Positions 16,001 through 24,290 of a stretch of 64,000 nt of DNA are shown here, piece after piece. The position numbers and the translations under genes were made by a program. Within the stretch, counting starts at the first letter, position 1. The number at the start of each line of letters is the position of its first letter. Under the pieces are notes generated by a model that was not told where the DNA came from, did no database searches, and was given only the letters and a program-made list of their open reading frames with translations. Source of the stretch: CAWBRT01 sp963832365 (GTDB lineage: Bacteria > Acidobacteriota > Terriglobia > Terriglobales > Acidobacteriaceae); NCBI GenBank assembly GCA_963832365.1, contig CAWHUL010000002.1:248001-312000 (forward strand). The letters run 5' to 3'.

Positions 16001-17016
16001 AAGTTGCCGTCGCGAAGCTGAAAGTGGCTGCTGGCGTCACGCACTTCGGAGCGTGCGGCGGAGGTCTGCGCAAAAAGCGAACGGCTGCTGATATCGCCTT
16101 CGGCGGAGAGGCTCTCGATCAGGGGGCGGTTCGGCACGTACTCATAGTGCGCCGAACCGGCGATGCGGACGATGCCCGTGGGCACGTTTGAATTTCGCAG
16201 CAGGTCGCGAAACTCCCCGGCCTGGATGGTCGAATCGTACTTCAGGTCAACCACGGGACTGCTGTAATTGCGCACCGTCGCTTGCAAGCGGAGCTGGGAG
16301 CCGGCGAGTGAAAGCGTCGCGGGGTTGAGTGCGAGAGCAGAGCGCGTGGCGTCGAAGGCGACTTCGAGGTTGTGCGACATGGGCGCGAAATGGTCATAGA
16401 CGAAGCGCCCGTCGCGATAGCCGAGCGTGCCGTGGTAGCGCCCGCCTTGCGAATCGTAGTAGGTCGAACGGAATGTCAGGTCGTGAAGGTCGGCATCGAT
16501 GATGCTTTTCTTGTCGTTGTAATAGAGTTCCCCGCGTTCGAGCCGCGCATGCTGAATCGCCAGATCGAAGATGTTTGTCCGCGACGTGCCGGCGGTTGTC
16601 CGAGCCGGAAGATTGTTATCGCCCTGCTGGTTCAAAAGAAAGTGCGCGACGGGGTGATCGATCTCGATGTCGTTCAAATTCCACTTGCGCCGAACGAAAG
16701 AAACGATGGTGAAGCCGACCTTGATGTGATCGACCGTCAATAGCGGAGGCTCTGTTTCGGGCTCCGTTCCGCGGACGGTAACTCCGTAGAGGTCGGCCGA
16801 AAGCGGCGAAAAGTGCAAAGCAAGATTTTGTATTCGGACCGGTGTGTTAAGAGACTCAGCGGCAATCTGCTGAACCTTCTTGAGCAAGTAATTCTTGAAC
16901 GCCTCAGAATGGAAAAGAACGACCGCAATTGCAACCGATGCCACGACGAGGGCCAAGAGCGCGATTGCGCCCCAGCCCGCAGCTCTTTTCCATTTCACCG
17001 CCGTTGGCGAGTGCAT
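13053..17016 (-). pseudogene. tamB: TamB-like translocation/assembly module (DUF490), one +1 frameshift
   Basis: TamB proteins are anchored in the inner membrane and span the periplasm as a long hydrophobic beta-groove working with an Omp85 partner in outer-membrane biogenesis or lipid transport. Here the N-terminus has one membrane segment (about residues 15-33) and an AsmA-like start, then about 1,000 residues of repetitive beta-rich sequence. The frame breaks near 13903-13905 in GGGTGGCC: one extra G turns LGGQVNVG into LGWPGK. The next frame continues as VNVGRISAAPDFDL and carries the conserved DUF490 end (DIINLLAFGQ, GTLGAESVLASG and a closing beta-strand region to 13053). Corrected, the protein has about 1,320 residues. 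The start (ATG at 17016) follows GAGGAGAG. The stop of the Omp85 gene lies 92 bases upstream on the same strand. Confidence 0.85.
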
Positions 17017-17036
17017 GGCGACGAACTCTCCTCGGG

Positions 17037-17104
17037 GCTAAAGCCCCATTGTTCCTGGCTGTTGACGGACGGCTGAAGCCCGTCCCCTAGCGGCTAAAAG
17101 CCAT
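17037..17104. repeat. REP-like short inverted elements between tamB and the Omp85 gene
   Basis: GGGGCTAAAGCCCC is a perfect short hairpin at about 17034-17047, followed by GACGGGCTTCAGCC-type sequence (plus strand GGCTGAAGCCCGTCCCC) and AGCGGCTAAAAGCC. Such GGCTAAAGCC/GGCTGAAGCC units occur as intergenic repeats in related genomes, from general knowledge. Confidence 0.45.
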
Positions 17105-17108
17105 GCCC

Positions 17109-20100
17109 CTAAAAAGCTTGGCCCAGGGTAATGAATAGCTCAGTTGATTTGATTCCGGGTATCCCGTTCAAGTTGTGACCGAGGTCAATGCGTATGGGGC
17201 CAATTGGAGTGGAGTAGCGCAATCCGCCGCCGACCGAACTAGTGAAGCAATTACGGAACGCAGCGGTTGGGGCTGATCCGGAGACAATATTGGACGTGCA
17301 TCTGCCAAAATCGATGTTATGAAATCCAATCTGCGTGAAAACATTGCCCCCGTCGTAAAAGATCGCGATGCCAAGGTTCTTGTGGATCGGCGCCGGAAAA
17401 TCAATGGGCAGCGGGATGCGAAATTCCGAATTGATCAGGAACAACTGATTGCCGCCTAACGGGACCGTGATCTGCGTGCAGGTCGCGGGATTGAGCGGAT
17501 CGCCGCAAGCCGGAAGCTGACGCTGCGGCCCCGCGCCATTCAGAGGAAATCCGCGAAGAGTGCTGCCGCCTCCGGTGAAGAACTGCTCGCTTAGGGGCAC
17601 GAAGCTGCCGTTGAATGGCTGTTCAAGTCCGAGCCGGACACTGTTGGCCCAGATGATGTTGTGACGGAGCTTCTTGTAGTACGAGACTTGGCCGAGAAAG
17701 CGCGCGAAGTCGACGCTGGAGCCGAGCACACTGGTGTTGAACGTGAGATCGAGGCTCTGATATATGCCGTGATGAGCGTCCAAGGGGCTGTCGCGGGTGT
17801 CGCGGCTGTAGGCCGCTCCCAGGTTTGAAAGACGGTACTGCTGATCCTGCGGGGGCACCAGGTCCGGGATCAGCAACCTGCTCAGCGACGTGTACTGGAA
17901 GCCATAACGGAGAATGACGTTCTTGGTGCGCTTGGCGTCGAGGGGTTTCTGAAACTGCACGCCTGACTGCCCGGTCTGCGCGTCGAAGAGTGGATTCTGC
18001 GAATTGTCTTCGCCGGAGCCGGTGAAGCTCGCATTCCAACTGCTGCCCCGGAAGCGAGGCATACGGTAGATCAGTGAGCCGCGTTGATCGAGAGGGCCGG
18101 CAAATCCGGAGACGGTGAAGCTTTCGGCCATGCCGCGCAAATTGTGACGCGTATAGTCGATGGAGCCGCGTGGGCCGTAAAACGTCTTCTCGCTTGTCTG
18201 GAAATTCGAAGGGAGGCCGACGGGCGGGAGTCCCGGTAATGCCACGGTGCCGCTTGGTATGCTGCCCCCGCGATTGATCAATTCAAAACCGAAGCCCATC
18301 GTTACGGTGTTTCTCTTGGATTCGTGCACCTTGATGGTGACGCTTTCTTTGGACTGCGTAGTGATTGGCTGGTGGACGTTGACTTCAGCCCAGTCGAAAG
18401 GGCCAAGCGCGTAAAGATTCGATTCGGCGGTAAGCATGCGCTCCTGGCTGAGCGGGCGGCCGCTCTTAATGTCGGCGGTCTTATCGATTAGCGACGCTTT
18501 GGTGTGTTGCCGTCCGACGATGATGACCTGGGAGGTTTCCACACGCGGCCCTTCGTAGATGGCATAGGTCACAGCGAGGCGGTGGGGATCGTGATCGACC
18601 GGCTTGACGGTGGCGCGAAAATTTGCCGTCAGGTAGCCGAGCGCCAGATAGTGGGCCATGATGTGGTTGCGATCCTGCCGTAGGAGTTGCTGAGAGTAGG
18701 CTTTGCCAGGCGCGAGTCGAAGGCCCTTAGGGGCCAACTGGCTCAACGGCACGGTCGCGTTCCCTTGTAATTGCAGAGCTTCGACGGTATCGCGCAGTCC
18801 TTCCTGCACGGCCAGGTCGATGATGATATTCCCATTCGATTTCGTAACGCGCGGCACGACCTTTGCCTGGCTGTAGCCAGCGTTGCGATAAAGGTTGGTG
18901 ATGGAGTTGACCGTCTGTCGCAACAGTTGCGCGCTGTACTTGCCATGCGAAAACACTCCGCCCTTGACGACCGCGGCGCGCGCAAGCAAATCTTTGTCAG
19001 ACAAATTTTTGTTGCCTGAAACAGTGATCTTTTCGACTTTGTGCCTGGGCCCCTGGTCGATGCGATATACGAGGCTGATAGCGTTGGGCTGATGGTCGAC
19101 TTCGGTGGTGACCTTCACATCGAAGTAGCCCTTTGATTGGAAAGAAGACGTCAGATTGCGCTGACCCTCATCGATCAGCTCACTGTTGATTGTCTTTTCC
19201 TGGTAGATCGGGATGAGCTTGTTCCGCGTCCAACTCCAGAGGTGGGCGCCGGCAATGCTGACGTTCGTCTCAGGTCCGGGCGTGACCTGAAACGTTACGT
19301 CGGCGAGGTTCGTCTCCGGATGGTAGTTTGCACTAACCAGCTTCACCTGCGCCATGAGATGACGATTCTTGGAGAGTTCCCGTTGCAGGTAGGTGGTGGC
19401 TGTTTGCAACTTCTTGTAAGTGTAGAGGGTGCCCTTCTTGAGAAGTGCGCCGCGCAGCCGCGCCATTACTGTTCGCAAACTTTTCTGGAGTTTTGCTGTT
19501 TCCTCCGGCGAAACTCCTTCGATCATGATTTCGCCAACCTTTGCGCGCTTTTGCAAGTTCGTCTGGAAATCTACGCTGACCAGGCGGTTGGCCGGATCGG
19601 TTTGTAGCTGGACATGGACGGCGGCCAGGAAGAAACCTGTTCGCTGGAAAAATTTCGTCAGGCTGGCTTCAGCCTGCTGCAGGTCATACGCCGAATACGG
19701 CTCCTGGCTCTGGTAGCCGGAGATCTGGAGAAGGCGCGAATAAGAGAAAGAGCGAATTGCTCCCGGAAATTCGTAAACTCCAAAATAGAGCGCGGGTTGC
19801 AGCACAAAGCGCACACGCACGCCGCTGGCCTCGGGTCGCAACTGGAGTTGCACATCCTGGAACTTGCCTTCCTTTTTGAGGGCGGAAATGCTGGCTTCAA
19901 CCTGCTGCTGCGAAAACGGCTGCCCGGGCTTTTGTTGAATGAACGGTTCAAGCTGAAAGAGCGAGGCCTCAGGCTGTCCGACGACTTCAACGGCGGAAAC
20001 CGCCTGGCCTTCGTAAGAGCCGATAGTCTGGGTGGGCGAGAGCGGCGCCGCTTGATCCTGCCCGCGAGCAGGTAAGACTATGGCTGCGATCATTAAACCG

Positions 20101-20180
20101 GCAAAAAAAATCGAGCAGAACAGTTGATTGTTTATGGAGTATCGGTCGGCGGCTTGCCGATTGGCAGTGTTCACTTTCAC
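17109..20180 (-). CDS. POTRA-repeat outer-membrane assembly factor (BamA/TamA superfamily)
   Basis: An Omp85 protein of 1,023 residues: signal peptide (FAGLMIAAIVLPARGQ), a long periplasmic arm of several POTRA-like repeats (for example SAVEVVGQPEAS, VGEIMIEGVSPEE, VEKITVSGNKNLSDKDLL, ETSQVIIVGRQHTKASLI), then a 16-strand-type barrel from about residue 640. The barrel keeps FFTGGGSTLRGF (family VRGF/LRGF loop) and ends with Phe, as barrel proteins recognised by BAM do. More POTRA units than E. coli TamA (three) and the position next to tamB suggest a TamA-like partner with a longer arm; BamA itself is the alternative. The first start is GTG at 20180 with no Shine-Dalgarno site but a TATAAT only about 17 bases upstream. 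Confidence 0.88.
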   Translation of the reverse strand: MKVNTANRQAADRYSINNQLFCSIFFAGLMIAAIVLPARGQDQAAPLSPTQTIGSYEGQAVSAVEVVGQPEASLFQLEPFIQQKPGQPFSQQQVEASISALKKEGKFQDVQLQLRPEASGVRVRFVLQPALYFGVYEFPGAIRSFSYSRLLQISGYQSQEPYSAYDLQQAEASLTKFFQRTGFFLAAVHVQLQTDPANRLVSVDFQTNLQKRAKVGEIMIEGVSPEETAKLQKSLRTVMARLRGALLKKGTLYTYKKLQTATTYLQRELSKNRHLMAQVKLVSANYHPETNLADVTFQVTPGPETNVSIAGAHLWSWTRNKLIPIYQEKTINSELIDEGQRNLTSSFQSKGYFDVKVTTEVDHQPNAISLVYRIDQGPRHKVEKITVSGNKNLSDKDLLARAAVVKGGVFSHGKYSAQLLRQTVNSITNLYRNAGYSQAKVVPRVTKSNGNIIIDLAVQEGLRDTVEALQLQGNATVPLSQLAPKGLRLAPGKAYSQQLLRQDRNHIMAHYLALGYLTANFRATVKPVDHDPHRLAVTYAIYEGPRVETSQVIIVGRQHTKASLIDKTADIKSGRPLSQERMLTAESNLYALGPFDWAEVNVHQPITTQSKESVTIKVHESKRNTVTMGFGFELINRGGSIPSGTVALPGLPPVGLPSNFQTSEKTFYGPRGSIDYTRHNLRGMAESFTVSGFAGPLDQRGSLIYRMPRFRGSSWNASFTGSGEDNSQNPLFDAQTGQSGVQFQKPLDAKRTKNVILRYGFQYTSLSRLLIPDLVPPQDQQYRLSNLGAAYSRDTRDSPLDAHHGIYQSLDLTFNTSVLGSSVDFARFLGQVSYYKKLRHNIIWANSVRLGLEQPFNGSFVPLSEQFFTGGGSTLRGFPLNGAGPQRQLPACGDPLNPATCTQITVPLGGNQLFLINSEFRIPLPIDFPAPIHKNLGIAIFYDGGNVFTQIGFHNIDFGRCTSNIVSGSAPTAAFRNCFTSSVGGGLRYSTPIGPIRIDLGHNLNGIPGIKSTELFITLGQAF

Positions 20181-20196
20181 ACCGTGCGCGGAATTA

Positions 20197-20202
20197 ATTA
20201 TA
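20197..20202 (-). promoter_or_regulatory. TATAAT -10 box close to the Omp85 start
   Basis: A perfect TATAAT on the minus strand. Transcription would begin near 20190, leaving a leader of about 10 bases before GTG at 20180, which fits the lack of a ribosome-binding site. No good -35 hexamer is seen at 17 bases. Confidence 0.3.
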
Positions 20203-20402
20203 AGTTAGCGCTGGAGCATGCTGCTGAATTTCTAAGATGCCGATCAGCGTCAAAATGACAGCCGGCGGAACCTGTGATCTTGGATGCGCCGCTGGGATGG
20301 GGCTTCAGGCGGAAGGGCGCGACGAAGGCGGGGCGGGGAAACCCTGCCAGATGGCTTGGCGCTGAGATGCAGTTTTGCTACTATGATTCAGGTGTGGTCA
20401 AC

Positions 20403-20477
20403 GGCGCTATCGTCTAGGGGTTAGGACGGAAGATTCTCAATCTTCAAACCCGGGTTCGATTCCCGGTAGCGCTACCA
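20403..20477 (+). tRNA. tRNA-Glu (anticodon CUC)
   Basis: A full cloverleaf reads by eye: acceptor GGCGCTA paired with TAGCGCT (G-U at the first pair, as is common in tRNA-Glu), D-arm with GGGGTTAGGAC, anticodon stem GAAGA/TCTTC around loop TTCTCAA (anticodon CTC), T-arm CGGG-TTCGATT-CCCG, discriminator A and an encoded CCA end. An integrase remnant starts 136 bases downstream. Confidence 0.95.
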
Positions 20478-20612
20478 TTTCCTTCCTAGTTGTTGATTCC
20501 AAAGAACATCCAGTGTAGCTCAAAGGCTTGTATCCACTTTGTATCCATTATCCGCCGTGGATATTCGCCGACTTTCCGAGATGCGCAGTATCAGGGAATC
20601 AGAGGTCGGACA

Positions 20613-20850
20613 ATGGCGAACCTGAAAATATCCATAATCGAAAGACTCAAAACAGCGGACGATGGATGGACGAGCAAGCCCGTCGATATTCCAAAACAGC
20701 GTCCCAATGCAAAGGGACGTTACATGTGGGAAGGGAAGTTCCTTCTGGTGTGGCGTGAGAGCGGACGCAAGCGCTACAGCGCGATTACATTGCGTCCTTG
20801 CCTCAGGCGTTGCGAGAGAAGGCGCAAAAAGAACTCTTTCTGAAGAGCCT
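20613..20850 (+). pseudogene. N-terminal remnant of a tyrosine-type phage integrase
   Basis: MANLKISIIERLKTADDGW, then GKFLLVWRESGRKRYS, is the typical start of an integrase family seen in acidobacterial genomes (an N-terminal SAM-like arm). After KRYS the frame is lost by one missing base near 20783; the following frame continues as DYIASLPQALREKAQKELF and stops being integrase-like at about 20850. The core-binding and catalytic R-H-R-Y parts are absent. It lies 136 bases past tRNA-Glu, the usual position for an integrase of an element inserted in that tRNA, so this is probably the scar of a lost or shrunken island. I found no second copy of the tRNA 3' end in the window. Confidence 0.7.
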
Positions 20851-20865
20851 GTTTTGGCTAACCCT

Positions 20866-22014
20866 CTACACTGGCGGCATTGGGGTTGTACCCGGTGTCG
20901 TGTTTGGCGTTACAAACGGCGTTATAGGTGTCGTAGTCGGGGTCGGGCTAGTCGGTGTTGTAGTTGGACTAGTTGTGGGGGGTGTAACTGGCGTCGTGGG
21001 CGGCGTCGTGATTGGCACTGTACCCGGTGTTGTCGTTGGGATAGTTGGGATAATGATTGGGGTGGTCGGTGTTGTAACCGGCGCTGTGTTCGGTATTGTC
21101 GTCGGCGTGGTGGTGGGAGTGGTCGTTGGGGTTGTGGTTGGTGTTGTCGTTGGAACAATGGTTGGGAAGGTTGACGGTGTCATTGTCGGTGTTGTAACCG
21201 GTGTTGTAACCGGCGCTGTGTTCGGTGATGTGGTCGGCGTGGGTGATGTGGTCGGCGTGGGTGATGTTGCTATGACCCCAGTTCCAAGGTTGCCAGACGA
21301 TACCGCCAAAAGAAGTTCGCGGGTAGTACCATTTGACTGCAGAAACTCAACGCCAAAACCCGCCAACGTTTGATTCGGCGGCGAGCAAGGAACCCCGGTT
21401 AGCATCAATGTTACATCGAAGAAGTTCAGGTTCGAGGTGTCAGGAGTCATAGTTCCTGAAAAGGAGCAGCCCTGCGACGAACCGGCGATCGCTCCGTTGG
21501 AGCCGACAGTCAGAGTTCCAGTGGTTCCATCCAACAGGGCGGCATTCCAAGTACCTGTGACAAGAGACAGTGACGCTGGAGTCTGGAAACTGAACTGCGA
21601 GCTAGGTAGCCCCGTGCCACTAAAGGTTATCGCTGTGCCGTTTTCGGTGGCCGTACCGCTGACGTTGGAACTGGCCATAAATGTGGCACTTACGGATGCA
21701 GAAACAGTCGTTCCGCTTGCTAGAAAATCAGTCCCGGTTGCCGTGAAATTCCCGTTATTGAAGCTACCTTGGCCGATAATCAAGTTGCGAGGATTCGTAG
21801 GCGTTGGCCCAAAGAACATGAAAAAATGTTCGTTGGGAAGGATGACAAGTTCGAAGGCGTTTCCGTCTGATGCAGTTCCCTCGAAAGCGCCTTGTCCGGA
21901 GATCGTTGTCGAGCTTGTCATCGAGTTTGTTGTCGAACTAGTGCCAGAGCCGCAGGCCCAAAGCACCAGCATCAGCACAGAGAGGAACAATGCAGCAATG
22001 ATTCTTCTCCTCAC
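20866..22014 (-). CDS. Lipoprotein with Thr/Pro-rich C-terminal tail
   Basis: A 382-residue lipoprotein: basic start, hydrophobic stretch and lipobox WAC with Cys at residue 21, then a Ser/Thr linker, a beta-rich domain of about 210 residues (GQGAFEGTASDGNAFELVI; TGTWNAALLDGTTGTLTVG; two cysteines in QGCSFSG and GVPCSPP) and, from about residue 250, a tail made almost wholly of Thr, Pro and Ser with Asn/Ile spacers. The start is GTG at 22014, with GGAGG six bases before it. Such tails are flexible, often O-glycosylated stalks that lift a domain off the surface; here the order is reversed (anchor, domain, tail), so the tail is the free end. I know no family function. It lies right beside the integrase remnant and may be island cargo. 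Confidence 0.7.
   Translation of the reverse strand: MRRRIIAALFLSVLMLVLWACGSGTSSTTNSMTSSTTISGQGAFEGTASDGNAFELVILPNEHFFMFFGPTPTNPRNLIIGQGSFNNGNFTATGTDFLASGTTVSASVSATFMASSNVSGTATENGTAITFSGTGLPSSQFSFQTPASLSLVTGTWNAALLDGTTGTLTVGSNGAIAGSSQGCSFSGTMTPDTSNLNFFDVTLMLTGVPCSPPNQTLAGFGVEFLQSNGTTRELLLAVSSGNLGTGVIATSPTPTTSPTPTTSPNTAPVTTPVTTPTMTPSTFPTIVPTTTPTTTPTTTPTTTPTTIPNTAPVTTPTTPIIIPTIPTTTPGTVPITTPPTTPVTPPTTSPTTTPTSPTPTTTPITPFVTPNTTPGTTPMPPV
20890..21265. repeat. Tandem/VNTR-like array coding the Thr-Pro tail
   Basis: Degenerate short units such as GGTGTTGTAACCGG and GGCGTGGGTGATGT repeat through this stretch, with two near-identical copies of GTGATGTGGTCGGCGTGG at 21225-21255. Expected to vary in length between strains. 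Not a CRISPR array: units are not evenly spaced and lie inside a coding frame. Confidence 0.65.
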
Positions 22015-22244
22015 TGGCCACCTCCGGAGTTCGCGAGAGAACGTGTTTCTGCGTTTCTAAAAAGGCTTTTGCCATGAGAGGACTCGTAGGGGTTAGAGGA
22101 TGCCTCGAAACTAGGGTGACTGGCAGAGAACGTCTTTTAACGAAACTCGGTGCAGCCTTAACATGCCGTTGCAGCGGAATCTAATCGGGGCAACCGGCTC
22201 TACAACTGGGACTAAAGTTGAGACTACAGTTGCGAGGGGCGCCA

Positions 22245-22823
22245 TTGGCAAAGAGAATTGTTGTGATTGTGCTTGTGCTGGGACTGAAGATGTTTGCACA
22301 AAACGAGGCGAGGTGGGAGTACCGCCAGAACGGTGCATTGCAGGGGAAACCGTTCGACGAACTTATTCTCGACGGCACTTACATTAAGCCCCCTTCGTCA
22401 GGCGCCAGCGAAACACCGCGCATTTTAGTGAGTTGCGAGAATAAGAAGTTTAGAAGAGGTTACTTACTCATCGGCGGAGTTGCCGAACATGCCGGCGGTT
22501 GGGAAGGCCACACCGCCCGTAGCTTCAAAGGGAAACCGCAAGCTCAAGTTGAAATAAGGTGGGATGAAAAGAGAAAAGCGGTTTCTGAGTTTTGGGAGCT
22601 AAGCGATGATCGCCGAAGCTTGTTGTTTGATAAGCAACAACTCGTCAAGCTTATGACGGGGCGTTCACTCGGCGACCCGACGGACCCTCAGGCTCTATTA
22701 CCAGTGTTGTATTTGGGCGTAGTAGAAGCTGGCACAAACCAAATAGTTATGCGATTCAATATGCCAAGAGACCCCAAGCAAATTGTGAAACTGTGTGGAT
22801 TGCAGCATGTGATGCGCGAATAA
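22245..22823 (+). CDS. Secreted protein of unknown function
   Basis: A 192-residue protein beginning with a hydrophobic export signal (AKRIVVIVLVLGLKMFAQ). The best start is TTG at 22245, preceded by GAGGGG at correct spacing; an in-frame ATG nine codons earlier has no ribosome-binding site. The mature part includes RWEYRQNGALQGK, RGYLLIGGVAEHAGGWEG and VEIRWDEKRKAVSEFWELS and is predicted to be beta-rich. Its tail has NQIVMRFNMPRDPKQIVKLCG. No domain recognised. It diverges from the lipoprotein gene, with a 230-base gap holding no other gene that I can see. Confidence 0.55.
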   Translation: MAKRIVVIVLVLGLKMFAQNEARWEYRQNGALQGKPFDELILDGTYIKPPSSGASETPRILVSCENKKFRRGYLLIGGVAEHAGGWEGHTARSFKGKPQAQVEIRWDEKRKAVSEFWELSDDRRSLLFDKQQLVKLMTGRSLGDPTDPQALLPVLYLGVVEAGTNQIVMRFNMPRDPKQIVKLCGLQHVMRE

Positions 22824-23026
22824 AGTTCCCGCTTGCGTCCGCAATTTACGATTCTGTGCTGTTGCGAGCCTCTCACAACCGCGAGTCTCGATTCTCCTGT
22901 CAACGCCACGTTGATCCGTCACCCCTTCGCAGCGCGGCATCGAGTCGACCTGTTTCATTTCGCAAAACCCCACCTCTCATATGGACATCATCGTCATGCT
23001 AGAAGCGATTCAGTTGGAGGCACGAT

Positions 23027-24097
23027 ATGAGTCTTAAGTTCAAACGCGCCGAGGCGTTTTGTGGACGTTTCGGCCTGCGAGTACCTATTCTGCTCGCACC
23101 GATGGCGGGAGCAAGCGCGCCCGCGCTCTCAATTGCAGTCGCAAACGCCGGCGGGCTGGGCTCGTGCGGAGCGCTTCTGATGCGGCCCGACGAGGTCATT
23201 GCATGGGCGGGCGAGGTCCGCACCAATAGCAACGGCGCCTTCCAGATCAATCTCTGGATTCCTGATCCCCCGCCCCAGCGCGATACTGCACATGAGGCAC
23301 GGGTGCGCGAATTTCTAGCTGGTTGGGGTCCAGCGGTGCCGGCCGACGCCGGCAATACAACTCTTCCGGATTTCCCGGCCCAATGCGAAGCCCTGCTTGC
23401 AGCCCACCCGCCAATCGTTTCGTCTGTCATGGGCCTGTATCCGCCGGAGTTTGTTGCGCGGCTCAAGCAACGCGGTATAGCTTGGTTCGCCAACATCTCG
23501 ACAGTTGCGGAGGCTCGCGCCGCCGAGGCAGCAGGTGCGGACGTAATTGTGGCACAAGGGGCGGAGGCAGGCGGACATCGTGGTTGCTTCGTCGCTGCAG
23601 AAGCCGAGCGGAGGCAGGTCGGCTTATTTGCCTTGTTGCCGGCAGTAGTCGACGCCGTCAAAGTGCCGGTCGTCGGCACAGGTGGGATCGCGGATTCACG
23701 CGGAGTTGCAGCAGCCTTGGCTCTCGGTGCCAGCGCGGCACAGATCGGAACGGCATTCCTGCGGTGTCCTGAAGCGAAGATCCATCCGGCGTGGGCCAAT
23801 GCGCTTGCCGAGGCGGCACCCGAAGACACCGTTGTCAGTCGAGTGTTCAGCGGACGTGCTGGACGGAGCCTTTTGACTAACTATGTGCGCGCCGCTACGG
23901 CTCCGGATGCGCCTCTGCCCGCGCCATACCCGGTCCAACGCGGCCTTACGGCTGCCATGCGGAAAGAGGCACAGAAAGCGGGTGACGTGCAGCGTATGCA
24001 GGTCTGGGCCGGCCAATCTGCCAGGCTTGCCAAGGCGGAACCCGCCGCCGAAGTGGTGCGCCAACTCTGGGAAGGTGCTCGTGCGCTTTTGGCATAA
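23027..24097 (+). CDS. Nitronate monooxygenase-like FMN enzyme
   Basis: A 356-residue TIM-barrel flavoprotein of the nitronate monooxygenase (former 2-nitropropane dioxygenase) family, which oxidises alkyl nitronates such as propionate-3-nitronate to protect respiration. Visible are PILLAPMAGASAPALSIAVANAGGLG at the start (given here as landmark APMAGAS), the VAQGAEAGGHRG phosphate/FMN loop with the catalytic-type His, VVGTGGIADSRGVAAALALGA and GTAFLRCPEA. Length and motifs fit class I NMO. ATG at 23027 follows TTGGAGG. Enoyl-ACP reductase FabK is the nearest alternative family; the GGHRG loop favours NMO. It stands alone, without a regulator beside it. Confidence 0.85.
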   Translation: MSLKFKRAEAFCGRFGLRVPILLAPMAGASAPALSIAVANAGGLGSCGALLMRPDEVIAWAGEVRTNSNGAFQINLWIPDPPPQRDTAHEARVREFLAGWGPAVPADAGNTTLPDFPAQCEALLAAHPPIVSSVMGLYPPEFVARLKQRGIAWFANISTVAEARAAEAAGADVIVAQGAEAGGHRGCFVAAEAERRQVGLFALLPAVVDAVKVPVVGTGGIADSRGVAAALALGASAAQIGTAFLRCPEAKIHPAWANALAEAAPEDTVVSRVFSGRAGRSLLTNYVRAATAPDAPLPAPYPVQRGLTAAMRKEAQKAGDVQRMQVWAGQSARLAKAEPAAEVVRQLWEGARALLA

Positions 24098-24290
24098 ATT
24101 CGGAATGCCGGCCGCCGCGAGCGGTGCGGCGGCCAGAGAAGCGAAGAGCAACAAACTCTAGAATTGTGCGTTAAGGCTTGGCAACGTGCCAGACGTTATC
24201 GAAGCCTTCACACGAAGTTCGGGAAAAATGCCTGCCTGACCTGACATTATTGGCATCTCACCGGAGCAATCACCCTATTCAGGAGAGCAG

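Noticed and set aside
20890..21265. Possible CRISPR-like array
   Set aside because: Units are short, irregular, without unique spacers and inside a coding sequence; no cas gene is in the window.
20798..21373. Val/Gly-rich plus-strand frame of 191 codons
   Set aside because: Its first 18 codons are the integrase remnant in its shifted frame and the rest is the reverse of the Thr/Pro tail of the lipoprotein, which itself has a lipobox, ribosome-binding site and signal sequence.
20477..22250. Second att site duplicating the tRNA-Glu 3' end
   Set aside because: I looked for another copy of TTCGATTCCCGGTAGCGC downstream and saw none in the window.
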